Origin: Paracoccus marcusii
GTDB taxonomy: Bacteria > Pseudomonadota > Alphaproteobacteria > Rhodobacterales > Rhodobacteraceae
Length of the DNA stretch: 64,000 bases
Reading direction: 5' to 3'
NCBI RefSeq assembly: GCF_028621715.1
Contig: NZ_CP117466.1
Span: 2,554,501 to 2,618,500, forward strand
This document shows, in pieces, positions 14,177 to 26,953 of the stretch (position 1 is its first letter; every line of letters begins with the position of its first letter). A program made the translations under genes and the position numbers. The notes below the pieces were generated by a model, which did no database searches, was not told the DNA's origin, and was given only the letters and a program-made list of their open reading frames with translations.

Positions 14177-15481
14177 TCACAAATCGTCGCTGCCAGGGTC
14201 GTGGAACTGCGCGCGCACCCGGCGCATCGCCCACCAGACGCCCAGCACCGTCAGGGGCGTCAGCACGGCGACGACCAGCGTCTTGTCCAGCCCCGCGCGC
14301 CCCGCCAGCGGCGCCAGCGCATAGCTCAGCAGGCCCACCGCGTAATAGCTGATGGCGACGACCGACAGCCCCTCGACCGTGTGCTGCAGCCGCAGCTGCA
14401 TGTCGGCGCGGCGGTCCATGCGGTGCATGATCTTCTGGTTCTGGGCGCTACGTTCCACGTCGACACGCGTGCGCAGCAGCTCGGCCGCGCGGGCTGTGCG
14501 TTCAAGCATCGTGGCCAGCCGCCGTTCCGCCGATTTCGCGGTGCGCATGGCCGGCTGGTACCGCCTGCGCATGAATTCGGTCAGCATCTGGCGGTCCAGA
14601 AACCGCGTCTCCCGCAGGGCGGCGATCCGGTCATGCACGATCGCCTCATAGGCGCTGTTGGCACCGAACCGGAAGGAATGCAGAACGGCCTGCGCCTCCA
14701 GCTGGGTCGAGACCGCCAGCAGGTCATGCAGCAGCTGTTCTGCGGGCTGCGCGTCGTCGGTCATCGATTCCAGGATCGCGGTTAGGCGCGGCTCCAGTTC
14801 GTTCAGGCGGTTGCCCAGACCGCGCGCGCGCCCAAGGCCCAGCATCGACATAGCGCGATAGGTCTCCAGCTCGACCAGGCGATGCACCAGGCGCCCGATG
14901 CGGCCGTCCGACGTGCCGGGCCGCACGAAGATCGCGAACCGCATCCAGCCATCCGCGTCGATGCGGAAATCACCCGCGACCATCGCGGTCTCGTCCAGCA
15001 CCCAGATCGCGGCCAGGCTGTCGCGCGCGAACCAGCCGTCGATGCGGGCCAGCGCCTCGGCCGGGTCATCGGGCAGCAGGTCGACCTGGATCATCACCGC
15101 CGCGACGCGCTTGCCCGGCGCGGCGTGCTGCCAGGCGTCGGGAAAGATCGCCGCCGCCGACGGGTCGAACGGACGGATCGGAAGACCCGGCGTCATCGCC
15201 ATGTAGGTCACGAACTCGGTGTGGCTCTCCCATTTCAGTTCGTGACGGCCAAGCTGGCCCTGATAGTGGCTGTCATCGGGATCGGGGCGTGGACCGCCAT
15301 GGCGGCTGACCAGCTCGCCCAGATGCGCCAGATCCTGCCCCCGGTCGCGGTTGGCGGCGTCGCGCGGTTCCTTGAACGCCACGAAGACCGCGGTCGCCGG
15401 CGCGGTGATCCGCGGCGAGGGCCGGGCATGCAGTTCGTTGACCAGCGCATAACGCAGGGGATGTTCTGTGGCCGGGTTCAT
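14177..15481 (-). CDS. DUF3422 family membrane protein
   Basis: Membrane-anchored protein of 434 residues with the DUF3422 domain; function unknown. It begins with the family signature LRYALVNELHARPSP, has a soluble body rich in charged helices (about 40-350, including RLVELETYRAMSMLGL), and ends with two transmembrane helices (about 372-392 and 402-421) and a short basic tail. The ATG at 15479-15481 has AGGAGCGG upstream and starts at the family's usual N terminus; the frame extends 37 codons further without support. It is downstream of pntAB in the same direction, separated by a GC hairpin. Confidence 0.85.
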   Translation of the reverse strand: MNPATEHPLRYALVNELHARPSPRITAPATAVFVAFKEPRDAANRDRGQDLAHLGELVSRHGGPRPDPDDSHYQGQLGRHELKWESHTEFVTYMAMTPGLPIRPFDPSAAAIFPDAWQHAAPGKRVAAVMIQVDLLPDDPAEALARIDGWFARDSLAAIWVLDETAMVAGDFRIDADGWMRFAIFVRPGTSDGRIGRLVHRLVELETYRAMSMLGLGRARGLGNRLNELEPRLTAILESMTDDAQPAEQLLHDLLAVSTQLEAQAVLHSFRFGANSAYEAIVHDRIAALRETRFLDRQMLTEFMRRRYQPAMRTAKSAERRLATMLERTARAAELLRTRVDVERSAQNQKIMHRMDRRADMQLRLQHTVEGLSVVAISYYAVGLLSYALAPLAGRAGLDKTLVVAVLTPLTVLGVWWAMRRVRAQFHDPGSDDL

Positions 15482-15554
15482 CTGCCGCTCCTGAAGACGG
15501 GGCAACGGCCCCTGCCCCATTTCAAGACCACCGCGACAGGCGGCACAAGTGGGA

Positions 15555-15583
15555 ACGCCCGCCGGCTGTGAACCGGCGGGCGT
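15555..15583 (-). terminator. GC hairpin after pntB
   Basis: An 11-bp stem (acgcccgccgg with ccggcgggcgt) and 7-nt loop just past the pntB stop. It lacks a T tract on the minus strand, so it may only attenuate or stabilise the pntAB message. Confidence 0.5.
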
Positions 15584-15604
15584 CCGTGGCACGATTGCGC
15601 CGGA

Positions 15605-17047
15605 TCAGTCGATCATGGGCAGTAGCTTGTTGATGCTGTCCTTGGCGTCGCCATAGAACATCCGGGTGTTCTCCTTGAAGAACAGCGGGTTCTCGATGCC
15701 GCTATAGCCGGTGCCCTGCCCGCGCTTGGACACGAAGACCTGCTTGGCGCGCCACACCTCCAGCACCGGCATGCCGGCGATGGGGCTGTTCGGATCGTCT
15801 TGGGCCGCGGGGTTCACGATGTCATTCGACCCGATGATGATGACGACGTCGGTCGAGGGGAAATCCTCGTTGATCTCGTCCATCTCCAGCACGATGTCAT
15901 AGGGGACCTTGGCCTCGGCCAGCAGCACGTTCATGTGGCCCGGCAGACGCCCCGCTACGGGGTGGATGGCAAAACGCACCGTCTTGCCCGCCGCGCGCAG
16001 TTTGCGCGTCAGTTCGCTGACCGCACCCTGCGCCTGCGCGACCGCCATGCCATAGCCCGGCACGATCACGACGCTGTCCGCCTCGTTCAGCGCGGATGCC
16101 ACGCCGTCCGCATCGATGGCGATCTGCTCGCCCTCGATCTCGGCTGCGGGGCCGGTCTCTCCGCCGAAACCGCCCAGGATCACGCTGACGAAGTTCCGGT
16201 TCATCGCCTTGCACATGATGTAGGACAGGATAGCACCCGACGATCCGACCAGCGCGCCCGTCACGATCAGCAGATCGTTCGACAGGGTAAAGCCGATCAT
16301 CGCCGCCGCCCAACCGGAATAGCTGTTCAGCATCGACACCACGACCGGCATGTCCGCGCCGCCGATGCCCATGATCAGGTGATAGCCGATGAAGAACGCC
16401 AGCAGCGTCACCAAGATCAGCCAGAACACCGCCGGACCGACGCCGGTGAAATACAGCACCCCGATCAGCAGCGACAGCGCCAGCGCACCCGCGTTCAGCA
16501 TGTGGCCGCCCGGCAGCTTCTTGGGCTTGCCGTCGACACGGCCCGCCAGCTTGCCAAAGGCCACGACCGACCCGGTAAAGGTCACCGCGCCGATAAAGAT
16601 GCCCAGGAAGACCTCGATCTTCAGCATGGCGATCTCGGGGGCGGTCTTGTGGGCAAGCAGGGCCGCAAAACCGGTCAGTTCGGCCTCGAACCCTTCGGCA
16701 CGCAGGCGCAGGACGCGCGACAGCTCGATCTGGGCGTTGAAGCCGACAAAGACCGCGGCCAGACCGACCAGCGAATGCATTGCCGCGACCAGCTGGGGCA
16801 TCTCGGTCATCTGCACGCGCTTGGCGACCAGCCAGCCGCCGGTGCCGCCGATGGCGATCATGATCAGCGACAGCAGCCAGTTGCCCGCACCCGGCCCGAA
16901 CAGCGTCGCCACGACCGCAAGGCCCATGCCGACGATGCCGTACCAGATCGCGCGTTTGGCGCTTTCCTGTCCCGACAGCCCGCCAAGCGACAGGATGAAC
17001 AGGACCGAGGCGACCACATAGGCCGCAGTGGTGAATCCGTATTCCAT
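15605..17047 (-). CDS. pntB: NAD(P) transhydrogenase subunit beta PntB
   Basis: Integral membrane subunit (480 aa) of the proton-translocating transhydrogenase, which uses proton motive force to reduce NADP+ with NADH. The first 260 residues hold about nine transmembrane helices; the C-terminal 190 residues form the NADP(H)-binding domain III with [15 protein letters not shown] and the loop [10 protein letters not shown], both diagnostic. It starts 12 bp after pntA ends, forming the usual operon, and is a major NADPH source. Confidence 0.96.
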   Translation of the reverse strand: MEYGFTTAAYVVASVLFILSLGGLSGQESAKRAIWYGIVGMGLAVVATLFGPGAGNWLLSLIMIAIGGTGGWLVAKRVQMTEMPQLVAAMHSLVGLAAVFVGFNAQIELSRVLRLRAEGFEAELTGFAALLAHKTAPEIAMLKIEVFLGIFIGAVTFTGSVVAFGKLAGRVDGKPKKLPGGHMLNAGALALSLLIGVLYFTGVGPAVFWLILVTLLAFFIGYHLIMGIGGADMPVVVSMLNSYSGWAAAMIGFTLSNDLLIVTGALVGSSGAILSYIMCKAMNRNFVSVILGGFGGETGPAAEIEGEQIAIDADGVASALNEADSVVIVPGYGMAVAQAQGAVSELTRKLRAAGKTVRFAIHPVAGRLPGHMNVLLAEAKVPYDIVLEMDEINEDFPSTDVVIIIGSNDIVNPAAQDDPNSPIAGMPVLEVWRAKQVFVSKRGQGTGYSGIENPLFFKENTRMFYGDAKDSINKLLPMID

Positions 17048-17059
17048 TGTCCCGACCCC

Positions 17060-18634
17060 TTACGACTTCTGGAACATGGCAAGCATGCGCCGGGTGACCA
17101 TGAAGCCACCAAAGATGTTGACCGATGCCATCAGCACGGCCAGCGCGCCCAGGATCACGACCCAGGCCGATCCCGACCCGATCTGCATCAGCGCGCCCAA
17201 GATGATGATCGAACTGATCGCGTTCGTGATGGCCATCAGCGGCGTGTGCAGCGAATGCGCCACGTTCCAGATCACCCGGAAGCCCACGAAACAGGCCAGC
17301 ACGAAGACGATGAAGTGCGACATGAAGCTGGCGGGGGCGATCAGCCCAATCAGCAGCACGACCAGGCCACCGCCCAGCAGAAGCTTGATCTGGCTGGCGG
17401 TCTCGGCCTTGAAGGCCGCGGCGTCGGCGGCGCGGCGTTCGTCGGGGGTCAGCTCCTTCTTCTTCTCCTTGGGCTTCTGCGCGGCAATGGCGGCGACCTT
17501 GGGCGGCGGGGGCGGCCAGGTCACGTCGTGGTCATGCACGACCGTCGCGCCGCGGATGACGTCGTCCTCCATGTTGTGGACGATGACGCCATCCTTCTTG
17601 GGCGTCAGGTCGGCCACGAAATGGCGGATGTTGTTGCCGTACAGCTCGGAGGCCTGCGCGCCCATGCGCGACGGAAAGTCGGTATAGCCGACGATGACCA
17701 CGCCGTTGTCGGTGACGATGCGTTCGTCCGGCACGGTCAGCTCGCAGTTGCCGCCCTTTTCGGCCGCCAGATCGATGATGACGCTGCCCTGCTTCATCAT
17801 GGCCACCATGTCGGCGGTCCACAGCTTGGGCGCGTCGCGGCCGGGGATCAGCGCCGTGGTGATGACGATGTCCATCTGGGGTGCCAGCTCGCGGAACCGG
17901 GCCAGCTGCTTCTCACGAAACTCGGGGCTCGACGGCGCGGCATAGCCGCCCGTGGCGGCGCCGTCCTGCGCGGGCGCGTCGAAGTCCAGATAGACGAACT
18001 CGGCACCCATCGATTCGATCTGTTCGGCCACTTCGGGGCGGACGTCAAAGGCATGGACCTGCGCGCCAAGGCTGACCGAGGTGCCGATGGCCGCAAGACC
18101 CGCGACCCCTGCCCCCACGACCAGCACCTTGGCCGGCGGGACCTTGCCTGCCGCCGTCACCTGTCCGGTGAAGAAGCGGCCAAAGTTGTTCGCCGCCTCG
18201 ATGACGGCGCGATAGCCCGCGATGTTGGCCATCGACGACAGCGCGTCCATCTTCTGCGCGCGGCTGATGCGCGGCACCATGTCCATGGCGATCGCGGTGA
18301 TGCCCTGGTCCTTGGCCTGCGCCAGCAGTTCGGCGTTCTGCGCCGGATAGAAGAACGAGATCAGCGTCTGCCCCGCCTTCATCTGGCCGATCTCGGCCGT
18401 GGTCGGCTGGCGCACCTTGGCCACCACGTCCACCGCATCGATCAGCTCAGCCGCGGTCTGGCAGACCGTCACGCCGGCGCCGCGATAGTCGTCGTCAGCG
18501 AAACCCGCGCGCGCGCCCGCGCCGCTTTCCACGAACACGTCATGCCCCAGCTTGCCCAGATGCGCGGCGGTGGATGGCGTGATCGCCACCCGCGCCTCGC
18601 CTTCAAAGCTTTCCCTCGTTGCGCCAATCTTCAT
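17060..18634 (-). CDS. pntA: NAD(P) transhydrogenase subunit alpha PntA
   Basis: Single-chain PntA (524 aa): N-terminal NAD(H)-binding domain I (about 1-380) beginning [20 protein letters not shown], with the RQD-loop region and the nucleotide fold [22 protein letters not shown]; then about four transmembrane helices (about 425-515). The linker (about 385-420) is Pro- and Lys-rich ([15 protein letters not shown]). Some alphaproteobacteria split this subunit in two; here it is intact. A good promoter match lies upstream at 18677-18705. Confidence 0.96.
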   Translation of the reverse strand: MKIGATRESFEGEARVAITPSTAAHLGKLGHDVFVESGAGARAGFADDDYRGAGVTVCQTAAELIDAVDVVAKVRQPTTAEIGQMKAGQTLISFFYPAQNAELLAQAKDQGITAIAMDMVPRISRAQKMDALSSMANIAGYRAVIEAANNFGRFFTGQVTAAGKVPPAKVLVVGAGVAGLAAIGTSVSLGAQVHAFDVRPEVAEQIESMGAEFVYLDFDAPAQDGAATGGYAAPSSPEFREKQLARFRELAPQMDIVITTALIPGRDAPKLWTADMVAMMKQGSVIIDLAAEKGGNCELTVPDERIVTDNGVVIVGYTDFPSRMGAQASELYGNNIRHFVADLTPKKDGVIVHNMEDDVIRGATVVHDHDVTWPPPPPKVAAIAAQKPKEKKKELTPDERRAADAAAFKAETASQIKLLLGGGLVVLLIGLIAPASFMSHFIVFVLACFVGFRVIWNVAHSLHTPLMAITNAISSIIILGALMQIGSGSAWVVILGALAVLMASVNIFGGFMVTRRMLAMFQKS

Positions 18635-18676
18635 GGCTCTGATGCCCCCCGGTCTGGTGATCTTTCGTCGCAGACG

Positions 18677-18705
18677 TCATAGCATCGCGAAATATTGTTT
18701 CACAA
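18677..18705 (-). promoter_or_regulatory. Candidate sigma-70 promoter of pntAB
   Basis: On the minus strand TTGTGA and CTATGA are 17 bp apart; the predicted start is about 35 bp before the pntA ATG. Confidence 0.45.
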
Positions 18706-18775
18706 GGCTGCGCTGTCGCGACCGGCTCGGAAAGACAACTGCGGCGGCTTGGGAACAACTGGTCCAGCGCATGTG

Positions 18776-18808
18776 AAAACGGCCCGGATGCGGATGCATC
18801 CGGGCCGT
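18776..18808 (-). terminator. Terminator of the Ala-rich membrane protein gene
   Basis: A 12-bp stem (acggcccggatg, 18779-18790, with catccgggccgt, 18797-18808) followed by TTTT on the minus strand, 21 bp beyond the stop codon. Confidence 0.85.
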
Positions 18809-18829
18809 TCCGTGACCTGACCGGTCGGA

Positions 18830-19480
18830 TCAGTTGGCCGGGGCCGGCGTCGTGGTGGTCGCCGGTGCGGTGGTCGCAGGCGCAGGGGTGGTCGCGGGCT
18901 CTTCGACGCTGACGGCGTCGTCAACGGCGTCAGCCGCACTGTCGGCTGCCTCTGCTGCGGCATCCGCTGCGTTCGATGCGGCCTCGCCTGCACCGTCAAC
19001 GGCATTGTCGATCGCGGTGCCGGCTGCGTCGGCTGCATTGCCTGCGGCTTCGACCGCGCTGTCGGCAGCGGCGCCGGCGGCATCGGCGGCGTCGTCAGCT
19101 GCATCGGCGGCACCGGCGGCGGCGTCATCGGCGGCCTCGGACGCGCTCTCGGCTGCAGCCTCTGCTTCGGCTGCCGCGTTGTCGGCAGCGGCTTCGGCCT
19201 CGGACGCCGCGGCATCGACTTCGGGTTCTTCGACGACGGCGGGGGCCGTGGTCGTCTCGGGGGCGGGTTCGGTGGTCGTCACCGTGGTGGTGTCACCTTC
19301 GACGACGGTCGTGTCATCAGCCATGAAACGCTGCAGCACGAAATAGGCCAGCGCCAGCGCCAGCAGGACACCGATGATCAGCGGCAGCGCGGAAGACTTG
19401 CGCTCCACCGGCTCGACATAGGTTTCCTTGGGGGTGGTGCCGGGTTTCACGCGGTTCGGATCGTTGGGATCATAGCTCAT
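18830..19480 (-). CDS. Ala-rich single-span membrane protein, unknown function
   Basis: A 216-residue protein I do not recognise as a named family. The N-terminal 30 residues are polar (SYDPNDPNRVKPG, then TYVEPVERK), followed by one transmembrane helix (about 32-50, LPLIIGVLLALALAYFVL). The rest is low-complexity: a Thr/Glu/Pro stretch, then about 120 residues of degenerate AADAA/AAEAA/AVEAAGNAADAAG units with regularly spaced Asp and Glu, probably a long amphipathic helix, and a Thr/Ala/Pro-rich end. The ATG at 19478-19480 is used because AGGTCT and the family-like MSYDPNDPNR start occur there. Monocistronic with its own terminator; divergent from pepN. The topology suggests a periplasmic helical rod. 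Confidence 0.75.
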   Translation of the reverse strand: MSYDPNDPNRVKPGTTPKETYVEPVERKSSALPLIIGVLLALALAYFVLQRFMADDTTVVEGDTTTVTTTEPAPETTTAPAVVEEPEVDAAASEAEAAADNAAAEAEAAAESASEAADDAAAGAADAADDAADAAGAAADSAVEAAGNAADAAGTAIDNAVDGAGEAASNAADAAAEAADSAADAVDDAVSVEEPATTPAPATTAPATTTTPAPAN

Positions 19481-19662
19481 GCAGGTCTCCGATTCAGACT
19501 GTATTTTGACCGGGTTAGGTCGCGAAGCTGTGGCGTGTGACCGTTCGGCTGTCAACCGCCAACGCCCGACGCCACGCCTTGCGAGCCGGCGTTCAGGCGA
19601 TTAACACCGACTAAAGGCCGGGGTTCCGCTTGCGGCCGCATTTTTACGAAAGGCCGCTGACC

Positions 19663-22236
19663 ATGTCCGTCGAGAAACCGCAGCCTGTCCAGCACCTTGC
19701 CGATTACCGTCCCTGGCCGTTCACCCTGTCACAGACCCGGCTGGACGTGACCCTGGCCCCCCGCGACACGGTCGTTCTGACCGAACTGGACCTGGAGCCG
19801 TCGGACCAGCCGGTCGATCTAGTGCTGGATGGCGGCGCGGGGCTGCGTTTGCAGTCGCTGCGCATCGACGGGCTGACCGTGGACCCGGCCCACGTCCTTC
19901 GCGATGACGAGACGCTGACCATCCGCGCCGCCGCCCTGCCCCGCGTGCCCTTCACGCTGGCGACCGACGTGCGCATTGATCCGCAGGACAACACCGCCTT
20001 CGAGGGGCTGTATCTGTCGGGCGGCATCTTCTGCACCCAGTGCGAGGCCGAGGGGTTTCGCCACATCACCTTCTATCCCGACCGCCCGGACGTGATGACC
20101 ACGTTCCGCGTGACGCTGCGCAGCGACCTGCCGGTGCTGCTGTCGAACGGCAACCCCGTGCGCGCCCAGGACGGCGTCGCGGAATGGAACGACCCCTGGC
20201 CCAAGCCTGCCTATCTGTTCGCGCTGGTGGCGGGCGATCTGGTGGCGGTCAGCGACAGCTTTACCACCCGGTCGGGGCGCGCGGTCGATCTGAACGTCTG
20301 GGTCCGTCCCGGCGATCAGGACCGCGCGGGCTTTGCGATGGAGAGCCTGATCGCGTCGATGCGCTGGGACGAGGACGTCTATGGCCGCGAATATGACCTG
20401 GATGTGTTCAACATCGTCGCGGTCGACGATTTCAACATGGGCGCCATGGAAAACAAGGGGTTGAACATCTTCAACTCGAAACTGGTGCTGGCCTCTCCGG
20501 ATACCGCGACCGATGGCGACTACGAGCGGATCGAGGCGGTGATCGCGCACGAGTATTTCCACAACTGGACCGGTAACCGCATCACCTGCCGCGACTGGTT
20601 CCAGCTGTGCCTCAAGGAAGGGCTGACGGTCTTTCGCGACCAGCAGTTCACCAGCGACCTGCGCTCGGCCGCGGTCAAGCGGATCGAGGATGTGCAGACC
20701 CTGCGCGCGCGCCAGTTCCGCGAGGATCAGGGTCCGCTGGCGCACCCCCCGCGTCCCGACCGGTACGAGGAGATCAACAACTTCTATACCGCGACGGTCT
20801 ATGAGAAGGGCGCCGAGGTCATCGGCATGCTGAAGCGGCTGGTTGGCGACGACGGCTATGCCCGCGCGCTGGACCTGTACTTCGACCGCCACGACGGCGA
20901 TGCCGCCACCATCGAGGATTGGCTGAAGGTCTTCGAGGATGCCACCGGCCGCGACCTTGCCCAATTCAAGCGCTGGTACACCGACGCCGGGACCCCTGTC
21001 CTGACCCTGCAGGAAACCTGGCAGGACGGCACGCTGACGCTGCACTTCACGCAGCAGACGCCGCCCACTCCCGGCCAACCTGACAAGCCCGCCCGCGTCA
21101 TCCCGATCGCGGTCGGCCTGATCGGCCCGAACGGTGACGAGGTCGCGCCGACCCGCGTCCTGGAGATGACCGAGGATCGGCAAAGCTTTAGCTTCGAAGG
21201 TCTGGGCGCACGGCCCGTCGCCTCGGTCCTGCGCGGGTGCTCTGCCCCCGTGATGCTGCAGCGGCAGATGGACGATGCGACGCGGGCCTTCCTGCTGGCC
21301 CATGACACCGACCCCTTTGCCCGGTGGGAGGCAGGGCGCGAACTGGCGCTGTCCGCCTTGACCCAGCTGGCGCGCGGAGCGGATGCGGGCGACGACTACA
21401 TCACCGCGATCGGCGCGCTGGCCGGCGATGCCGATGCCGATCCGGCATTCCGTGCGCTGTGCCTGAACCTGCCCGGCGAGGAGGAGATCGCGACCCGTCT
21501 GGCCACCACCGGCACCACGCCCGACCCCGATGCGATCCAACAGGCGCGTGCGGGGCTGGCCCGCCGCATTGCCATGGCGCATCAGGATCTGCTGGCAGAA
21601 CTGTACGACACGATGACCGTGCCGGGCGCCTATTCCCCCGATGCGGACGCGGCTGCGCGCCGGTCGCTGCGCATCGCGGCGCTGGGGTTGCTGGGGCGGA
21701 TCGACGGCGGCGACCGGGCCGAGGTGCTGTTCGGCATCGCGGGCAACATGACCGAACGCATGGCCGCACTGGCCGTGCTGTTGCGCCTTGGCCGCGGCGA
21801 CAGCGCGTTGCGGATGCTGCACGACGAGTTCGCCGACAACCGGCTGGTCATGGACAAATGGTTCGGCATCCAGGTCATGGCCGCGCCCCCGTCTGACGCC
21901 GTCGCCGTCGCGGAACGGCTGGCCGCGCGCCCCGATTTCGACTGGAAGAACCCCAACCGCTTTCGCGCGCTGCTGGGCGGTCTGGCGGCGAACCATGCGG
22001 GCTTTCACGCGGCCGACGGGTCGGGCTATGCATTCACGGCGGATTGGCTGATGCGCATGGATGCGGTCAACCCGCAGATCGCCGCGCGCATGTCCACCGC
22101 GTTCGAGACATGGCCCCGCTATGACGCCGCGCGCCGCGATCACGCGCGCAATGCATTGGAACGGATCGCATCTCTCGCGGGTTTGAGCCGCAATACACGC
22201 GAGATGGTCTCGCGCATGATCGCTGCGGGACGCTGA
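19663..22236 (+). CDS. pepN: Aminopeptidase N (M1 family)
   Basis: Zinc aminopeptidase of 857 residues, close to E. coli PepN (870). Substrate-recognition GAMEN lies at about residue 260 and the zinc motif HEYFHNWTGNR starts at about 296 with the third ligand Glu in LKEGLTVFRD, so the enzyme looks catalytically complete. Four-domain PepN architecture; cytosolic, degrading peptides from the N terminus. The ATG at 19663 (MSVEKPQPV) is preferred to an in-frame ATG 33 bp upstream because aaaggccg lies upstream at suitable spacing. It is followed 10 bp later by an acyltransferase gene. The substrate peptides may come from the Opp system encoded elsewhere in the window. Confidence 0.95.
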   Translation: MSVEKPQPVQHLADYRPWPFTLSQTRLDVTLAPRDTVVLTELDLEPSDQPVDLVLDGGAGLRLQSLRIDGLTVDPAHVLRDDETLTIRAAALPRVPFTLATDVRIDPQDNTAFEGLYLSGGIFCTQCEAEGFRHITFYPDRPDVMTTFRVTLRSDLPVLLSNGNPVRAQDGVAEWNDPWPKPAYLFALVAGDLVAVSDSFTTRSGRAVDLNVWVRPGDQDRAGFAMESLIASMRWDEDVYGREYDLDVFNIVAVDDFNMGAMENKGLNIFNSKLVLASPDTATDGDYERIEAVIAHEYFHNWTGNRITCRDWFQLCLKEGLTVFRDQQFTSDLRSAAVKRIEDVQTLRARQFREDQGPLAHPPRPDRYEEINNFYTATVYEKGAEVIGMLKRLVGDDGYARALDLYFDRHDGDAATIEDWLKVFEDATGRDLAQFKRWYTDAGTPVLTLQETWQDGTLTLHFTQQTPPTPGQPDKPARVIPIAVGLIGPNGDEVAPTRVLEMTEDRQSFSFEGLGARPVASVLRGCSAPVMLQRQMDDATRAFLLAHDTDPFARWEAGRELALSALTQLARGADAGDDYITAIGALAGDADADPAFRALCLNLPGEEEIATRLATTGTTPDPDAIQQARAGLARRIAMAHQDLLAELYDTMTVPGAYSPDADAAARRSLRIAALGLLGRIDGGDRAEVLFGIAGNMTERMAALAVLLRLGRGDSALRMLHDEFADNRLVMDKWFGIQVMAAPPSDAVAVAERLAARPDFDWKNPNRFRALLGGLAANHAGFHAADGSGYAFTADWLMRMDAVNPQIAARMSTAFETWPRYDAARRDHARNALERIASLAGLSRNTREMVSRMIAAGR

Positions 22237-22246
22237 GGGGGACGCG

Positions 22247-23158
22247 ATGGGCAAGCATGAGGAGGCCCGCGCCGAGATGCAGGCGCGCCTGGACCCGCTG
22301 ATCGCGGAGCGGGCGCCCTGGCTGTTTTCCGGACGTCCCCGCGATCGCGTGGCGCGGTGGGCGATGATGCATCTTCTGCGCTATCCCCGCACCGTCGATT
22401 TGGGTGCCGAGTTTCGCGACTTGCCCCCGGCCGAGATCTTCCGTCGGATGAGCGACCTGATCGTCCGCGATCTGCAGGTCGAAGGGTTGGAGCATATCCC
22501 CGCCACCGGCCCTGCCCTGATCGTGGCCAACCATCCCACCGGCATCGCGGACGGGATCTTCCTGAATGCGGTGATCTCGCAGCTGCGCGACGACGTCTTC
22601 ATCTATGCCAACCACGACATGATCCGCGTCTTGCCGCAGATGATCGACATGATCGCCCCTGTCGAATGGCGGGTTGAAAAGCGCAGCCATGCCAAGACCC
22701 GCGCGACGATGGACTATACTCGCGACGCGATTGCGGCGGGCCGGATCGGCCTGATCTTTCCGTCGGGCCGCCTTGCCAAGCGCACCGGCCTGACCCTGAA
22801 CGAGCGTCCCTGGATGGCAAGCGCCGCAATGATTGCCCGCAAGTTCGACCTGCCGGTGATCCCGCTGCGCATCCGTGCGCGCAATTCGGCGCTGTTCTAC
22901 CTGTTCGACAAGATCCATCCGACGCTGCGCGACGTGACGCTGTTCAACGAGGTGTTGAACAAGACCGGCCAACCCTATCGCGTAACCATCGGCGCACCGA
23001 TCATGCCAGCGGACCTGCCGCGCAGCAGCGACGAGGCAATCCTGGCGTTGCGGCAGGCCGTCCTGTCGCTGCCCACGCCGGGCAGCACCGCGATCCGCCT
23101 GACCCGCAGCCGCGGCGTCGCCCGGCTGACCGGAGCCCGGCGCCCCGTCGGCGGCTGA
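22247..23158 (+). CDS. Lysophospholipid/glycerophosphate acyltransferase-like protein (PlsC superfamily)
   Basis: Protein of 303 residues with the PlsC acyltransferase core (about 75-265). The catalytic motif is NHPTGIAD (His96, Asp102), with one residue more between His and Asp than the classical HX4D, as in the hemolysin-like/OlsA branch. IFPSGR supplies the substrate-binding block and PVIPLRI the distal strand. It probably acylates a lyso-lipid at the membrane; ornithine lipid or phosphatidic acid synthesis cannot be separated from sequence alone. GAGGGGGACGCG precedes the ATG, and pepN ends 10 bp upstream. Confidence 0.8.
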   Translation: MGKHEEARAEMQARLDPLIAERAPWLFSGRPRDRVARWAMMHLLRYPRTVDLGAEFRDLPPAEIFRRMSDLIVRDLQVEGLEHIPATGPALIVANHPTGIADGIFLNAVISQLRDDVFIYANHDMIRVLPQMIDMIAPVEWRVEKRSHAKTRATMDYTRDAIAAGRIGLIFPSGRLAKRTGLTLNERPWMASAAMIARKFDLPVIPLRIRARNSALFYLFDKIHPTLRDVTLFNEVLNKTGQPYRVTIGAPIMPADLPRSSDEAILALRQAVLSLPTPGSTAIRLTRSRGVARLTGARRPVGG

Positions 23159-23174
23159 TTGCGTCCCGCGACAG

Positions 23175-23194
23175 CCGGGGGGCCAGCCCCCCGG
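23175..23194. repeat. GC palindrome between convergent genes
   Basis: A perfect 8-bp inverted repeat (ccgggggg with ccccccgg) around ccag, in the 80-bp gap between the acyltransferase and proB. Flanking runs of C and G extend it. It could terminate both genes or be a member of a dispersed GC-rich repeat family. Confidence 0.5.
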
Positions 23195-23238
23195 ACCCCC
23201 CTTTCGGTTCCTTTGCCCGATGGGGAGTCAGATGTCCG

Positions 23239-25460
<2,222 letters not shown>

Positions 25461-25486
25461 CTATGTAATGGTCAAAGGAGACCGCG

Positions 25487-26875
25487 ATGATCCGTTTCGA
25501 CAACAGCTATGCCCGGATGCCGCAAGGGTTCTTTGCCCGCGTGGACCCCACCCCCGTGACCGCCCCCAGCCTGCTTGCGCTGAACGGACCGTTGGCGGAT
25601 CGACTGGGGCTGGACCGCGACGCGCTGACGGTCGAGATGCTGTCGGGCAATGCCGTTCCGCAGGGTGCGGCGCCGCTGGCCCAAGCCTATGCCGGGCACC
25701 AGTTCGGCGGCTTCGTGCCTCAGCTGGGCGACGGGCGCGCCGTCCTTCTGGGAGAGATCGTGGCCCCCGACGGGGCGCGGTTTGACATCCAGCTGAAAGG
25801 GTCGGGGCCGACGCCCTTCTCTCGTCGCGGCGACGGGCGGGCCTGGATGGGGCCGGTGCTGCGCGAATACCTGGTCAGCGAGTTCATGGCGGCGATGGGC
25901 GTGCCCACGACCCGCGCGCTGGCCGCCGTCGCCACCGGCGATCAGGTGTGGCGCGAACAGGGCGGCCTGCCCGGTGCCGTCCTGACCCGCGTCGCCGCCA
26001 GCCACATCCGCGTCGGCACGTTCCAGTACTTTGCCGTGCGCGACCGCAAGGATGCACTGGCGGCCCTGACCGACCACGTGATTGCGCGCCACTATCCCGA
26101 TGCGGACGGCCCCTTGGCCCTGCTGGACCGGGTCGTCGCTGCGCAGGCCGAAACCATCGCGCAATGGATGGCGCTGGGCTTCATCCACGGGGTGATGAAC
26201 ACCGACAACATGGCGATCTCAGGCGAGACGATCGATTACGGGCCCTGTGCATTCATGGATGTCTATCACCCCGACACGGTCTTTTCCTCGATCGACCGCC
26301 AGGGACGCTATGCCTGGGCGAACCAGCCCCAGATCGCCGTCTGGAACCTGGCCCAGTTCGCGACCTGCCTGATCCCCCTGATGGGAGAGGAGGAGGCCGC
26401 GGTCGAGGCCGCCACCACCGCCGTCCATCGCTTTGCACCGCTGTATCAGGCCGCATGGCTGCGTCGGTTCGGCGACAAGCTGGGCATCGACGGTGCCGCG
26501 AACCAGTCGCTGATCGAGAGCTTGCTGCAGATGATGGCCGAACAGCGGGCCGATTTCACCCGCGTCTTCGCGGGCCTGTCGGACGGGACCGCGCGCGACG
26601 AATTCGCCGACCCCGCGGCCTTCGACACTTGGGCCCGCGACTGGCAGGCGCTGTCGCCCGACACGACCGTGATGGTCCGGGCCAACCCGCGGCACATTCC
26701 GCGCAACCACCGGGTCGAACAGGCGATCGCATCCGCCGTGGCGGGCGACATGGCGCCTTTCGAACGACTGTTCGACGCGATCACCCATCCGCGCGACCTG
26801 CGCACCGATTGGGCAGATCTGGCGCAGGCACCGACACCTGCGCAGGCGGTTCGCCAGACGTTCTGCGGCACCTGA
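25487..26875 (+). CDS. selO: Protein adenylyltransferase SelO (YdiU)
   Basis: Pseudokinase-fold enzyme (462 aa) that transfers AMP to protein hydroxyls and is linked to redox stress. Characteristic segments: [45 protein letters not shown] and the active-site [21 protein letters not shown]. The protein ends in FCGT, retaining the C-terminal Cys where animal SelO has selenocysteine. AGGAGA lies 6 bp before the ATG. Divergent from obgE with a 110-bp gap; the EEP-family gene follows after 78 bp. Confidence 0.92.
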   Translation: MIRFDNSYARMPQGFFARVDPTPVTAPSLLALNGPLADRLGLDRDALTVEMLSGNAVPQGAAPLAQAYAGHQFGGFVPQLGDGRAVLLGEIVAPDGARFDIQLKGSGPTPFSRRGDGRAWMGPVLREYLVSEFMAAMGVPTTRALAAVATGDQVWREQGGLPGAVLTRVAASHIRVGTFQYFAVRDRKDALAALTDHVIARHYPDADGPLALLDRVVAAQAETIAQWMALGFIHGVMNTDNMAISGETIDYGPCAFMDVYHPDTVFSSIDRQGRYAWANQPQIAVWNLAQFATCLIPLMGEEEAAVEAATTAVHRFAPLYQAAWLRRFGDKLGIDGAANQSLIESLLQMMAEQRADFTRVFAGLSDGTARDEFADPAAFDTWARDWQALSPDTTVMVRANPRHIPRNHRVEQAIASAVAGDMAPFERLFDAITHPRDLRTDWADLAQAPTPAQAVRQTFCGT

Positions 26876-26953
26876 CGGGGTTGTGCGCGCCTGCCCCTTG
26901 CGCGTGACGCGGACCCCGCCAAGATCACCCGCAACGCCAGCTCGGATGGATTG

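Noticed and set aside
15800..18682. A 960-codon plus-strand open frame opposite pntBA
   Set aside because: Antisense to two strongly recognised genes; its His/Gln/Arg-rich translation is typical of GC-rich shadow frames.
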